Source of the DNA: Phytopythium helicoides
Lineage: Eukaryota; Oomycota; Peronosporomycetes; Pythiales; Pythiaceae
Direction of reading: 5' to 3'
DNA length: 64,000 bases
Assembly: GCA_024867545.1 (NCBI GenBank)
Contig: JANFNE010000100.1
Coordinates: 1 to 64,000 of the forward strand
The notes beneath the pieces were generated by a model that was not told the DNA's origin, did no database searches, and worked only from the letters and a program-made list of their open reading frames with translations. Both the position numbers and the translations under genes were made by a program. Positions 25,588-39,362 of this stretch are shown piece by piece. Position 1 is the first letter of the stretch, and the number at the start of each line of letters is the position of its first letter.

Positions 25588-26120
25588 CCGGTAAACTGTC
25601 ACACACACTCACACAAACACACACCGACACACAAACAAACAACAACAACACGCGCAACACATCATCACGCGCACAACCAACTAACTCTACGCACACACAT
25701 ATCAACCACCAACACAATCACAACACAATCAGCATAAACCAACCAACATTACCACATCAACAACCAAACAACCAAACCCAGATGACCCAAGCCAACCCGA
25801 GCAATACAAACCCTAGCGAAAGTACCAAAACGACAAAATTGGTAGAATCGACTTGACCGATGACCCGAGAGACCTAAACCCTAAACCCACCATTTTTCAA
25901 AGGAGTCGGACTGAATCAGCCGTGTTCCTTCCAAAACCAAGCAGTGGAGCTCGTTGATAACCCGACACAATGACGAAGATAAGCAGAGTAAAGAAAGAAC
26001 AATTCGGAGGAGAACGAGCGACTGATCGAGTGCATCAACGTGTAGCGAGACCATGGTGATTGTGTTTGCGTGTGTGTATGAAAAAAAGAGGAGTAAGAAA
26101 GGAAGAATGAAGAAAAGATT

Positions 26121-26201
26121 CGACAGCTGTGAGATTTGAACTCACGCGGGTTACCCCAATAGATTTCGAGTCTATCGCCTTAACCGCTCGGCCAAGCTGT
26201 C
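26121..26201 (-). tRNA. tRNA-Ser(CGA), left unit 43
   Basis: Body intact; CCGG flank; one C lost after the telomere-like motif near 25887. Confidence 0.95.
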
Positions 26202-26734
26202 CGGTAAACTGTCACACACACTCACACAAACACACACCGACACACAAACAAACAACAACAACACGCGCAACACATCATCACGCGCACAACCAACTAACTC
26301 TACGCACACACATATCAACCACCAACACAATCACAACACAATCAGCATAAACCAACCAACATTACCACATCAACAACCAAACAACCAAACCCAGATGACC
26401 CAAGCCAACCCGAGCAATACAAACCCTAGCGAAAGTACCAAAACGACAAAATTGGTAGAATCGACTTGACCGATGACCCGAGAGACCTAAACCCTAAACC
26501 CCACCATTTTTCAAAGGAGTCGGACTGAATCAGCCGTGTTCCTTCCAAAACCAAGCAGTGGAGCTCGTTGATAACCCGACACAATGACGAAGATAAGCAG
26601 AGTAAAGAAAGAACAATTCGGAGGAGAACGAGCGACTGATCGAGTGCATCAACGTGTAGCGAGACCATGGTGATTGTGTTTGCGTGTGTGTATGAAAAAA
26701 AGAGGAGTAAGAAAGGAAGAATGAAGAAAAGATT

Positions 26735-26814
26735 CGACAGCTGTGAGATTTGAACTCACGCGGGTTACCCAATAGATTTCGAGTCTATCGCCTTAACCGC
26801 TCGGCCAAGCTGTC
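26735..26814 (-). tRNA. tRNA-Ser(CGA), left unit 44, one-base deletion
   Basis: 80 nt, with the same variable-arm deletion as unit 9 (TTACCCAATAG on plus). The two are far apart, so either the allele spread by conversion or the homopolymer is called unreliably. Confidence 0.85.
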
Positions 26815-27348
26815 CCGGTAAACTGTCACACACACTCACACAAACACACACCGACACACAAACAAACAACAACAACACGCGCAACACATCATCACGCGCA
26901 CAACCAACTAACTCTACGCACACACATATCAACCACCAACACAATCACAACACAATCAGCATAAACCAACCAACATTACCACATCAACAACCAAACAACC
27001 AAACCCAGATGACCCAAGCCAACCCGAGCAATACAAACCCTAGCGAAAGTACCAAAACGACAAAATTGGTAGAATCGACTTGACCGATGACCCGAGAGAC
27101 CTAAACCCTAAACCCCACCATTTTTCAAAGGAGTCGGACTGAATCAGCCGTGTTCCTTCCAAAACCAAGCAGTGGAGCTCGTTGATAACCCGACACAATG
27201 ACGAAGATAAGCAGAGTAAAGAAAGAACAATTCGGAGGAGAACGAGCGACTGATCGAGTGCATCAACGTGTAGCGAGACCATGGTGATTGTGTTTGCGTG
27301 TGTGTATGAAAAAAAGAGGAGTAAGAAAGGAAGAATGAAGAAAAGATT

Positions 27349-27429
27349 CGACAGCTGTGAGATTTGAACTCACGCGGGTTACCCCAATAGATTTCGAGTC
27401 TATCGCCTTAACCGCTCGGCCAAGCTGTC
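27349..27429 (-). tRNA. tRNA-Ser(CGA), left unit 45
   Basis: Body intact; AT lost near 27575 (CAGCTAAACC for CAGCATAAACC). Confidence 0.95.
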
Positions 27430-27666
27430 CCGGTAAACTGTCACACACACTCACACAAACACACACCGACACACAAACAAACAACAACAACACGCGCAAC
27501 ACATCATCACGCGCACAACCAACTAACTCTACGCACACACATATCAACCACCAACACAATCACAACACAATCAGCTAAACCAACCAACATTACCACATCA
27601 ACAACCAAACAACCAAACCCAGATGACCCAAGCCAACCCGAGCAATACAAACCCTAGCGAAAGTAC

Positions 27667-27912
27667 ACACAACACAAAACACCCCCCCCCCCCTCACCCC
27701 CAAAACAACAACAAAAAAACAACATAACCCCCACGACCGACAGACAAAGAAACACCAGGACATGACAAACACCGACACAAACCCCAAAAAAAAAACACAC
27801 AACACCACCCCAAAAAAAAAAAAAACACCACACACCCCCACAAAAAAAACAAAAAACAAAACAAACAAAAAAAAAAAAAAAAACCCAAAAAAAAAAATAA
27901 AAAAAAAAATAA
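27667..27912. other. A/C-rich insertion with poly-A end between 7-bp direct repeats
   Basis: About 246 bp foreign to the unit interrupt the GAAAGTACC block. The 7-mer AAAGTAC lies on both sides (27660-27666 and 27913-27919). The insert begins with C-rich runs (C13 near 27683), has a slightly more complex core (about 27727-27785) and ends in long A runs. A poly-A end plus a flanking duplication resembles a small retroposon. I recognise no SINE or tRNA-like head, and low-complexity basecalling noise could produce something similar. Confidence 0.55.
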
Positions 27913-28222
27913 AAAGTACCAAAACGACAAAACGACAAAATTGGTAGAATCGACTTGACCGATGACCCGAGAGACCTAAACCCTAAACCCACCATTTTTC
28001 AAAGGAGTCGGACTGAATCAGCCGTGTTCCTTCCAAAACCAAGCAGTGGAGCTCGTTGATAACCCGACACAATGACGAAGATAAGCAGAGTAAAGAAAGA
28101 ACAATTCGGAGGAGAACGAGCGACTGATCGAGTGCATCAACGTGTAGCGAGACCATGGTGATTGTGTTTGCGTGTGTGTATGAAAAAAAGAGGAGTAAGA
28201 AAGGAAGAATGAAGAAAAGATT

Positions 28223-28303
28223 CGACAGCTGTGAGATTTGAACTCACGCGGGTTACCCCAATAGATTTCGAGTCTATCGCCTTAACCGCTCGGCCAAGCT
28301 GTC
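28223..28303 (-). tRNA. tRNA-Ser(CGA), left unit 46
   Basis: Body intact. The unit holding the 27667-27912 insert lies downstream of this tRNA's 3' end. It also has a duplicated AAAACGAC near 27920-27937. Confidence 0.95.
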
Positions 28304-28837
28304 CCGGTAAACTGTCACACACACTCACACAAACACACACCGACACACAAACAAACAACAACAACACGCGCAACACATCATCACGCGCACAACCAACTAA
28401 CTCTACGCACACACATATCAACCACCAACACAATCACAACACAATCAGCATAAACCAACCAACATTACCACATCAACAACCAAACAACCAAACCCAGATG
28501 ACCCAAGCCAACCCGAGCAATACAAACCCTAGCGAAAGTACCAAAACGACAAAATTGGTAGAATCGACTTGACCGATGACCCGAGAGACCTAAACCCTAA
28601 ACCCCACCATTTTTCAAAGGAGTCGGACTGAATCAGCCGTGTTCCTTCCAAAACCAAGCAGTGGAGCTCGTTGATAACCCGACACAATGACGAAGATAAG
28701 CAGAGTAAAGAAAGAACAATTCGGAGGAGAACGAGCGACTGATCGAGTGCATCAACGTGTAGCGAGACCATGGTGATTGTGTTTGCGTGTGTGTATGAAA
28801 AAAAGAGGAGTAAGAAAGGAAGAATGAAGAAAAGATT

Positions 28838-28918
28838 CGACAGCTGTGAGATTTGAACTCACGCGGGTTACCCCAATAGATTTCGAGTCTATCGCCTTAA
28901 CCGCTCGGCCAAGCTGTC
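28838..28918 (-). tRNA. tRNA-Ser(CGA), left unit 47
   Basis: Consensus copy. Confidence 0.95.
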
Positions 28919-29452
28919 CCGGTAAACTGTCACACACACTCACACAAACACACACCGACACACAAACAAACAACAACAACACGCGCAACACATCATCACG
29001 CGCACAACCAACTAACTCTACGCACACACATATCAACCACCAACACAATCACAACACAATCAGCATAAACCAACCAACATTACCACATCAACAACCAAAC
29101 AACCAAACCCAGATGACCCAAGCCAACCCGAGCAATACAAACCCTAGCGAAAGTACCAAAACGACAAAATTGGTAGAATCGACTTGACCGATGACCCGAG
29201 AGACCTAAACCCTAAACCCCACCATTTTTCAAAGGAGTCGGACTGAATCAGCCGTGTTCCTTCCAAAACCAAGCAGTGGAGCTCGTTGATAACCCGACAC
29301 AATGACGAAGATAAGCAGAGTAAAGAAAGAACAATTCGGAGGAGAACGAGCGACTGATCGAGTGCATCAACGTGTAGCGAGACCATGGTGATTGTGTTTG
29401 CGTGTGTGTATGAAAAAAAGAGGAGTAAGAAAGGAAGAATGAAGAAAAGATT

Positions 29453-29533
29453 CGACAGCTGTGAGATTTGAACTCACGCGGGTTACCCCAATAGATTTCG
29501 AGTCTATCGCCTTAACCGCTCGGCCAAGCTGTC
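29453..29533 (-). tRNA. tRNA-Ser(CGA), left unit 48
   Basis: Consensus copy. Confidence 0.95.
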
Positions 29534-30067
29534 CCGGTAAACTGTCACACACACTCACACAAACACACACCGACACACAAACAAACAACAACAACACGCG
29601 CAACACATCATCACGCGCACAACCAACTAACTCTACGCACACACATATCAACCACCAACACAATCACAACACAATCAGCATAAACCAACCAACATTACCA
29701 CATCAACAACCAAACAACCAAACCCAGATGACCCAAGCCAACCCGAGCAATACAAACCCTAGCGAAAGTACCAAAACGACAAAATTGGTAGAATCGACTT
29801 GACCGATGACCCGAGAGACCTAAACCCTAAACCCCACCATTTTTCAAAGGAGTCGGACTGAATCAGCCGTGTTCCTTCCAAAACCAAGCAGTGGAGCTCG
29901 TTGATAACCCGACACAATGACGAAGATAAGCAGAGTAAAGAAAGAACAATTCGGAGGAGAACGAGCGACTGATCGAGTGCATCAACGTGTAGCGAGACCA
30001 TGGTGATTGTGTTTGCGTGTGTGTATGAAAAAAAGAGGAGTAAGAAAGGAAGAATGAAGAAAAGATT

Positions 30068-30148
30068 CGACAGCTGTGAGATTTGAACTCACGCGGGTTA
30101 CCCCAATAGATTTCGAGTCTATCGCCTTAACCGCTCGGCCAAGCTGTC
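30068..30148 (-). tRNA. tRNA-Ser(CGA), left unit 49
   Basis: Consensus copy. Confidence 0.95.
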
Positions 30149-30680
30149 CCGGTAAACTGTCACACACACTCACACAAACACACACCGACACACAAACAAA
30201 CAACAACAACACGCGCAACACATCATCACGCGCACAACCAACTAACTCTACGCACACACATATCAACCACCAACACAATCACAACACAATCAGCATAAAC
30301 CAACCAACATTACCACATCAACAACCAAACAACCAAACCCAGATGACCCAAGCCAACCCGAGCAATACAAACCCTAGCGAAAGTACCAAAACGAAAATTG
30401 GTAGAATCGACTTGACCGATGACCCGAGAGACCTAAACCCTAAACCCCACCATTTTTCAAAGGAGTCGGACTGAATCAGCCGTGTTCCTTCCAAAACCAA
30501 GCAGTGGAGCTCGTTGATAACCCGACACAATGACGAAGATAAGCAGAGTAAAGAAAGAACAATTCGGAGGAGAACGAGCGACTGATCGAGTGCATCAACG
30601 TGTAGCGAGACCATGGTGATTGTGTTTGCGTGTGTGTATGAAAAAAAGAGGAGTAAGAAAGGAAGAATGAAGAAAAGATT

Positions 30681-30761
30681 CGACAGCTGTGAGATTTGAA
30701 CTCACGCGGGTTACCCCAATAGATTTCGAGTCTATCGCCTTAACCGCTCGGCCAAGCTGTC
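30681..30761 (-). tRNA. tRNA-Ser(CGA), left unit 50
   Basis: Body intact; two bases lost near 30393 (ACGAAAATTGG). Confidence 0.95.
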
Positions 30762-31295
30762 CCGGTAAACTGTCACACACACTCACACAAACACACACCG
30801 ACACACAAACAAACAACAACAACACGCGCAACACATCATCACGCGCACAACCAACTAACTCTACGCACACACATATCAACCACCAACACAATCACAACAC
30901 AATCAGCATAAACCAACCAACATTACCACATCAACAACCAAACAACCAAACCCAGATGACCCAAGCCAACCCGAGCAATACAAACCCTAGCGAAAGTACC
31001 AAAACGACAAAATTGGTAGAATCGACTTGACCGATGACCCGAGAGACCTAAACCCTAAACCCCACCATTTTTCAAAGGAGTCGGACTGAATCAGCCGTGT
31101 TCCTTCCAAAACCAAGCAGTGGAGCTCGTTGATAACCCGACACAATGACGAAGATAAGCAGAGTAAAGAAAGAACAATTCGGAGGAGAACGAGCGACTGA
31201 TCGAGTGCATCAACGTGTAGCGAGACCATGGTGATTGTGTTTGCGTGTGTGTATGAAAAAAAGAGGAGTAAGAAAGGAAGAATGAAGAAAAGATT

Positions 31296-31376
31296 CGACA
31301 GCTGTGAGATTTGAACTCACGCGGGTTACCCCAATAGATTTCGAGTCTATCGCCTTAACCGCTCGGCCAAGCTGTC
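31296..31376 (-). tRNA. tRNA-Ser(CGA), left unit 51
   Basis: Consensus copy. Confidence 0.95.
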
Positions 31377-31909
31377 CCGGTAAACTGTCACACACACTCA
31401 CACAAACACACACCGACACACAAACAAACAACAACAACACGCGCAACACATCATCACGCGCACAACCAACTAACTCTACGCACACACATATCAACCACCA
31501 ACACAATCACAACACAATCAGCATAAACCAACCAACATTACCACATCAACAACAAACAACCAAACCCAGATGACCCAAGCCAACCCGAGCAATACAAACC
31601 CTAGCGAAAGTACCAAAACGACAAAATTGGTAGAATCGACTTGACCGATGACCCGAGAGACCTAAACCCTAAACCCCACCATTTTTCAAAGGAGTCGGAC
31701 TGAATCAGCCGTGTTCCTTCCAAAACCAAGCAGTGGAGCTCGTTGATAACCCGACACAATGACGAAGATAAGCAGAGTAAAGAAAGAACAATTCGGAGGA
31801 GAACGAGCGACTGATCGAGTGCATCAACGTGTAGCGAGACCATGGTGATTGTGTTTGCGTGTGTGTATGAAAAAAAGAGGAGTAAGAAAGGAAGAATGAA
31901 GAAAAGATT

Positions 31910-31990
31910 CGACAGCTGTGAGATTTGAACTCACGCGGGTTACCCCAATAGATTTCGAGTCTATCGCCTTAACCGCTCGGCCAAGCTGTC
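31910..31990 (-). tRNA. tRNA-Ser(CGA), left unit 52
   Basis: Body intact; one C lost near 31553. Confidence 0.95.
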
Positions 31991-32524
31991 CCGGTAAACT
32001 GTCACACACACTCACACAAACACACACCGACACACAAACAAACAACAACAACACGCGCAACACATCATCACGCGCACAACCAACTAACTCTACGCACACA
32101 CATATCAACCACCAACACAATCACAACACAATCAGCATAAACCAACCAACATTACCACATCAACAACCAAACAACCAAACCCAGATGACCCAAGCCAACC
32201 CGAGCAATACAAACCCTAGCGAAAGTACCAAAACGACAAAATTGGTAGAATCGACTTGACCGATGACCCGAGAGACCTAAACCCTAAACCCCACCATTTT
32301 TCAAAGGAGTCGGACTGAATCAGCCGTGTTCCTTCCAAAACCAAGCAGTGGAGCTCGTTGATAACCCGACACAATGACGAAGATAAGCAGAGTAAAGAAA
32401 GAACAATTCGGAGGAGAACGAGCGACTGATCGAGTGCATCAACGTGTAGCGAGACCATGGTGATTGTGTTTGCGTGTGTGTATGAAAAAAAGAGGAGTAA
32501 GAAAGGAAGAATGAAGAAAAGATT

Positions 32525-32605
32525 CGACAGCTGTGAGATTTGAACTCACGCGGGTTACCCCAATAGATTTCGAGTCTATCGCCTTAACCGCTCGGCCAAG
32601 CTGTC
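32525..32605 (-). tRNA. tRNA-Ser(CGA), left unit 53
   Basis: Consensus copy. Confidence 0.95.
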
Positions 32606-33139
32606 CCGGTAAACTGTCACACACACTCACACAAACACACACCGACACACAAACAAACAACAACAACACGCGCAACACATCATCACGCGCACAACCAACT
32701 AACTCTACGCACACACATATCAACCACCAACACAATCACAACACAATCAGCATAAACCAACCAACATTACCACATCAACAACCAAACAACCAAACCCAGA
32801 TGACCCAAGCCAACCCGAGCAATACAAACCCTAGCGAAAGTACCAAAACGACAAAATTGGTAGAATCGACTTGACCGATGACCCGAGAGACCTAAACCCT
32901 AAACCCCACCATTTTTCAAAGGAGTCGGACTGAATCAGCCGTGTTCCTTCCAAAACCAAGCAGTGGAGCTCGTTGATAACCCGACACAATGACGAAGATA
33001 AGCAGAGTAAAGAAAGAACAATTCGGAGGAGAACGAGCGACTGATCGAGTGCATCAACGTGTAGCGAGACCATGGTGATTGTGTTTGCGTGTGTGTATGA
33101 AAAAAAGAGGAGTAAGAAAGGAAGAATGAAGAAAAGATT

Positions 33140-33220
33140 CGACAGCTGTGAGATTTGAACTCACGCGGGTTACCCCAATAGATTTCGAGTCTATCGCCTT
33201 AACCGCTCGGCCAAGCTGTC
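33140..33220 (-). tRNA. tRNA-Ser(CGA), left unit 54
   Basis: Consensus copy. Confidence 0.95.
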
Positions 33221-33754
33221 CCGGTAAACTGTCACACACACTCACACAAACACACACCGACACACAAACAAACAACAACAACACGCGCAACACATCATCA
33301 CGCGCACAACCAACTAACTCTACGCACACACATATCAACCACCAACACAATCACAACACAATCAGCATAAACCAACCAACATTACCACATCAACAACCAA
33401 ACAACCAAACCCAGATGACCCAAGCCAACCCGAGCAATACAAACCCTAGCGAAAGTACCAAACGACAAAATTGGTAGAATCGACTTGACCGATGACCCGA
33501 GAGACCTAAACCCTAAACCCCACCATTTTTCAAAGGAGTCGGACTGAATCAGCCGTGTTCCTTCCAAAACCAAGCAGTGGAGCTCGTTGATAACCCGACA
33601 CAATGACGAAGATAAGCAGAGTAAAGAAAGAACAATTCGGAGGAGAACGAGCGACTGATCGAGTGCATCAACGTGTAGCGAGACCATGGTGATTGTGTTT
33701 GCGTGTGTGTATGAAAAAAAAGAGGAGTAAGAAAGGAAGAATGAAGAAAAGATT

Positions 33755-33835
33755 CGACAGCTGTGAGATTTGAACTCACGCGGGTTACCCCAATAGATTT
33801 CGAGTCTATCGCCTTAACCGCTCGGCCAAGCTGTC
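33755..33835 (-). tRNA. tRNA-Ser(CGA), left unit 55
   Basis: Body intact; A8 tract; one A lost near 33461; one C lost in the leader near 33957. Confidence 0.95.
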
Positions 33836-34368
33836 CCGGTAAACTGTCACACACACTCACACAAACACACACCGACACACAAACAAACAACAACAACACG
33901 CGCAACACATCATCACGCGCACAACCAACTAACTCTACGCACACACATATCAACCACAACACAATCACAACACAATCAGCATAAACCAACCAACATTACC
34001 ACATCAACAACCAAACAACCAAACCCAGATGACCCAAGCCAACCCGAGCAATACAAACCCTAGCGAAAGTACCAAAACGACAAAATTGGTAGAATCGACT
34101 TGACCGATGACCCGAGAGACCTAAACCCTAAACCCCACCATTTTTCAAAGGAGTCGGACTGAATCAGCCGTGTTCCTTCCAAAACCAAGCAGTGGAGCTC
34201 GTTGATAACCCGACACAATGACGAAGATAAGCAGAGTAAAGAAAGAACAATTCGGAGGAGAACGAGCGACTGATCGAGTGCATCAACGTGTAGCGAGACC
34301 ATGGTGATTGTGTTTGCGTGTGTGTATGAAAAAAAGAGGAGTAAGAAAGGAAGAATGAAGAAAAGATT

Positions 34369-34449
34369 CGACAGCTGTGAGATTTGAACTCACGCGGGTT
34401 ACCCCAATAGATTTCGAGTCTATCGCCTTAACCGCTCGGCCAAGCTGTC
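34369..34449 (-). tRNA. tRNA-Ser(CGA), left unit 56
   Basis: Consensus copy. Confidence 0.95.
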
Positions 34450-34983
34450 CCGGTAAACTGTCACACACACTCACACAAACACACACCGACACACAAACAA
34501 ACAACAACAACACGCGCAACACATCATCACGCGCACAACCAACTAACTCTACGCACACACATATCAACCACCAACACAATCACAACACAATCAGCATAAA
34601 CCAACCAACATTACCACATCAACAACCAAACAACCAAACCCAGATGACCCAAGCCAACCCGAGCAATACAAACCCTAGCGAAAGTACCAAAACGACAAAA
34701 TTGGTAGAATCGACTTGACCGATGACCCGAGAGACCTAAACCCTAAACCCCACCATTTTTCAAAGGAGTCGGACTGAATCAGCCGTGTTCCTTCCAAAAC
34801 CAAGCAGTGGAGCTCGTTGATAACCCGACACAATGACGAAGATAAGCAGAGTAAAGAAAGAACAATTCGGAGGAGAACGAGCGACTGATCGAGTGCATCA
34901 ACGTGTAGCGAGACCATGGTGATTGTGTTTGCGTGTGTGTATGAAAAAAAGAGGAGTAAGAAAGGAAGAATGAAGAAAAGATT

Positions 34984-35064
34984 CGACAGCTGTGAGATTT
35001 GAACTCACGCGGGTTACCCCAATAGATTTCGAGTCTATCGCCTTAACCGCTCGGCCAAGCTGTC
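34984..35064 (-). tRNA. tRNA-Ser(CGA), left unit 57
   Basis: Consensus copy. Confidence 0.95.
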
Positions 35065-35598
35065 CCGGTAAACTGTCACACACACTCACACAAACACACA
35101 CCGACACACAAACAAACAACAACAACACGCGCAACACATCATCACGCGCACAACCAACTAACTCTACGCACACACATATCAACCACCAACACAATCACAA
35201 CACAATCAGCATAAACCAACCAACATTACCACATCAACAACCAAACAACCAAACCCAGATGACCCAAGCCAACCCGAGCAATACAAACCCTAGCGAAAGT
35301 ACCAAAACGACAAAATTGGTAGAATCGACTTGACCGATGACCCGAGAGACCTAAACCCTAAACCCCACCATTTTTCAAAGGAGTCGGACTGAATCAGCCG
35401 TGTTCCTTCCAAAACCAAGCAGTGGAGCTCGTTGATAACCCGACACAATGACGAAGATAAGCAGAGTAAAGAAAGAACAATTCGGAGGAGAACGAGCGAC
35501 TGATCGAGTGCATCAACGTGTAGCGAGACCATGGTGATTGTGTTTGCGTGTGTGTATGAAAAAAAGAGGAGTAAGAAAGGAAGAATGAAGAAAAGATT

Positions 35599-35679
35599 CG
35601 ACAGCTGTGAGATTTGAACTCACGCGGGTTACCCCAATAGATTTCGAGTCTATCGCCTTAACCGCTCGGCCAAGCTGTC
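35599..35679 (-). tRNA. tRNA-Ser(CGA), left unit 58
   Basis: Consensus copy. Confidence 0.95.
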
Positions 35680-36212
35680 CCGGTAAACTGTCACACACAC
35701 TCACACAAACACACACCGACACACAAACAAACAACAACAACACGCGCAACACATCATCACGCGCACAACCAACTAACTCTACGCACACACATATCAACCA
35801 CCAACACAATCACAACACAATCAGCATAAACCAACCAACATTACCACATCAACAACCAAACAACCAAACCCAGATGACCCAAGCCAACCCGAGCAATACA
35901 AACCCTAGCGAAAGTACCAAAACGACAAAATTGGTAGAATCGACTTGACCGATGACCCGAGAGACCTAAACCCTAAACCCCACCATTTTTCAAAGGAGTC
36001 GGACTGAATCAGCCGTGTTCCTTCCAAAACCAAGCAGTGGAGCTCGTTGATACCCGACACAATGACGAAGATAAGCAGAGTAAAGAAAGAACAATTCGGA
36101 GGAGAACGAGCGACTGATCGAGTGCATCAACGTGTAGCGAGACCATGGTGATTGTGTTTGCGTGTGTGTATGAAAAAAAGAGGAGTAAGAAAGGAAGAAT
36201 GAAGAAAAGATT

Positions 36213-36293
36213 CGACAGCTGTGAGATTTGAACTCACGCGGGTTACCCCAATAGATTTCGAGTCTATCGCCTTAACCGCTCGGCCAAGCTGTC
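36213..36293 (-). tRNA. tRNA-Ser(CGA), left unit 59
   Basis: Body intact; one A lost near 36051. Confidence 0.95.
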
Positions 36294-36827
36294 CCGGTAA
36301 ACTGTCACACACACTCACACAAACACACACCGACACACAAACAAACAACAACAACACGCGCAACACATCATCACGCGCACAACCAACTAACTCTACGCAC
36401 ACACATATCAACCACCAACACAATCACAACACAATCAGCATAAACCAACCAACATTACCACATCAACAACCAAACAACCAAACCCAGATGACCCAAGCCA
36501 ACCCGAGCAATACAAACCCTAGCGAAAGTACCAAAACGACAAAATTGGTAGAATCGACTTGACCGATGACCCGAGAGACCTAAACCCTAAACCCCACCAT
36601 TTTTCAAAGGAGTCGGACTGAATCAGCCGTGTTCCTTCCAAAACCAAGCAGTGGAGCTCGTTGATAACCCGACACAATGACGAAGATAAGCAGAGTAAAG
36701 AAAGAACAATTCGGAGGAGAACGAGCGACTGATCGAGTGCATCAACGTGTAGCGAGACCATGGTGATTGTGTTTGCGTGTGTGTATGAAAAAAAGAGGAG
36801 TAAGAAAGGAAGAATGAAGAAAAGATT

Positions 36828-36908
36828 CGACAGCTGTGAGATTTGAACTCACGCGGGTTACCCCAATAGATTTCGAGTCTATCGCCTTAACCGCTCGGCC
36901 AAGCTGTC
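36828..36908 (-). tRNA. tRNA-Ser(CGA), left unit 60
   Basis: Consensus copy. Confidence 0.95.
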
Positions 36909-37442
36909 CCGGTAAACTGTCACACACACTCACACAAACACACACCGACACACAAACAAACAACAACAACACGCGCAACACATCATCACGCGCACAACCA
37001 ACTAACTCTACGCACACACATATCAACCACCAACACAATCACAACACAATCAGCATAAACCAACCAACATTACCACATCAACAACCAAACAACCAAACCC
37101 AGATGACCCAAGCCAACCCGAGCAATACAAACCCTAGCGAAAGTACCAAAACGACAAAATTGGTAGAATCGACTTGACCGATGACCCGAGAGACCTAAAC
37201 CCTAAACCCCACCATTTTTCAAAGGAGTCGGACTGAATCAGCCGTGTTCCTTCCAAAACCAAGCAGTGGAGCTCGTTGATAACCCGACACAATGACGAAG
37301 ATAAGCAGAGTAAAGAAAGAACAATTCGGAGGAGAACGAGCGACTGATCGAGTGCATCAACGTGTAGCGAGACCATGGTGATTGTGTTTGCGTGTGTGTA
37401 TGAAAAAAAGAGGAGTAAGAAAGGAAGAATGAAGAAAAGATT

Positions 37443-37523
37443 CGACAGCTGTGAGATTTGAACTCACGCGGGTTACCCCAATAGATTTCGAGTCTATCGC
37501 CTTAACCGCTCGGCCAAGCTGTC
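37443..37523 (-). tRNA. tRNA-Ser(CGA), left unit 61
   Basis: Body intact; leader lacks one AAC triplet near 37578. Confidence 0.95.
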
Positions 37524-38054
37524 CCGGTAAACTGTCACACACACTCACACAAACACACACCGACACACAAACAAACAACAACACGCGCAACACATCATCA
37601 CGCGCACAACCAACTAACTCTACGCACACACATATCAACCACCAACACAATCACAACACAATCAGCATAAACCAACCAACATTACCACATCAACAACCAA
37701 ACAACCAAACCCAGATGACCCAAGCCAACCCGAGCAATACAAACCCTAGCGAAAGTACCAAAACGACAAAATTGGTAGAATCGACTTGACCGATGACCCG
37801 AGAGACCTAAACCCTAAAACCCACCATTTTTCAAAGGAGTCGGACTGAATCAGCCGTGTTCCTTCCAAAACCAAGCAGTGGAGCTCGTTGATAACCCGAC
37901 ACAATGACGAAGATAAGCAGAGTAAAGAAAGAACAATTCGGAGGAGAACGAGCGACTGATCGAGTGCATCAACGTGTAGCGAGACCATGGTGATTGTGTT
38001 TGCGTGTGTGTATGAAAAAAAGAGGAGTAAGAAAGGAAGAATGAAGAAAAGATT

Positions 38055-38135
38055 CGACAGCTGTGAGATTTGAACTCACGCGGGTTACCCCAATAGATTT
38101 CGAGTCTATCGCCTTAACCGCTCGGCCAAGCTGTC
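38055..38135 (-). tRNA. tRNA-Ser(CGA), left unit 62
   Basis: Body intact; C-to-A change at the end of the telomere-like motif near 37819. Confidence 0.95.
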
Positions 38136-38668
38136 CCGGTAAACTGTCACACACACTCACACAAACACACACCGACACACAAACAAACAACAACAACACG
38201 CGCAACACATCATCACGCGCACAACCAACTAACTCTACGCACACACATATCAACCACCAACACAATCACAACACAATCAGCATAAACCAACCAACATTAC
38301 CACATCAACAACCAAACAACCAAACCCAGATGACCCAAGCCAACCCGAGCAATACAAACCCTAGCGAAAGTACCAAAACGACAAAATTGGTAGAATCGAC
38401 TTGACCGATGACCGAGAGACCTAAACCCTAAACCCCACCATTTTTCAAAGGAGTCGGACTGAATCAGCCGTGTTCCTTCCAAAACCAAGCAGTGGAGCTC
38501 GTTGATAACCCGACACAATGACGAAGATAAGCAGAGTAAAGAAAGAACAATTCGGAGGAGAACGAGCGACTGATCGAGTGCATCAACGTGTAGCGAGACC
38601 ATGGTGATTGTGTTTGCGTGTGTGTATGAAAAAAAGAGGAGTAAGAAAGGAAGAATGAAGAAAAGATT

Positions 38669-38749
38669 CGACAGCTGTGAGATTTGAACTCACGCGGGTT
38701 ACCCCAATAGATTTCGAGTCTATCGCCTTAACCGCTCGGCCAAGCTGTC
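38669..38749 (-). tRNA. tRNA-Ser(CGA), left unit 63
   Basis: Body intact; one C lost near 38412 and one in the leader near 38869. Confidence 0.95.
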
Positions 38750-39281
38750 CCGGTAAACTGTCACACACACTCACACAAACACACACCGACACACAAACAA
38801 ACAACAACAACACGCGCAACACATCATCACGCGCACAACCAACTAACTCTACGCACACACATATCAACACCAACACAATCACAACACAATCAGCATAAAC
38901 CAACCAACATTACCACATCAACAACCAAACAACCAAACCCAGATGACCCAAGCCAACCCGAGCAATACAAACCCTAGCGAAAGTACCAAAACGACAAAAT
39001 TGGTAGAATCGACTTGACCGATGACCCGAGAGACCTAAACCCTAAACCCCACCATTTTTCAAAGGAGTCGGACTGAATCAGCCGTGTTCCTTCCAAAACC
39101 AAGCAGTGGAGCTCGTTGATAACCCGACACAATGACGAAGATAAGCAGAGTAAAGAAAGAACAATTCGGAGGAGAACGAGCGACTGATCGAGTGCATCAA
39201 CGTGTAGCGAGACCATGGTGATTGTGTTTGCGTGTGTGTATGAAAAAAAGAGGAGTAAGAAGGAAGAATGAAGAAAAGATT

Positions 39282-39362
39282 CGACAGCTGTGAGATTTGA
39301 ACTCACGCGGGTTACCCCAATAGATTTCGAGTCTATCGCCTTAACCGCTCGGCCAAGCTGTC
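39282..39362 (-). tRNA. tRNA-Ser(CGA), left unit 64
   Basis: Body intact; one A lost in the post-terminator tract near 39260. Confidence 0.95.

Noticed and set aside
27590..27995. Frames of 61-113 codons over the A/C-rich insertion
   Set aside because: They encode Lys/Thr or Phe runs from homopolymers, with no domain.
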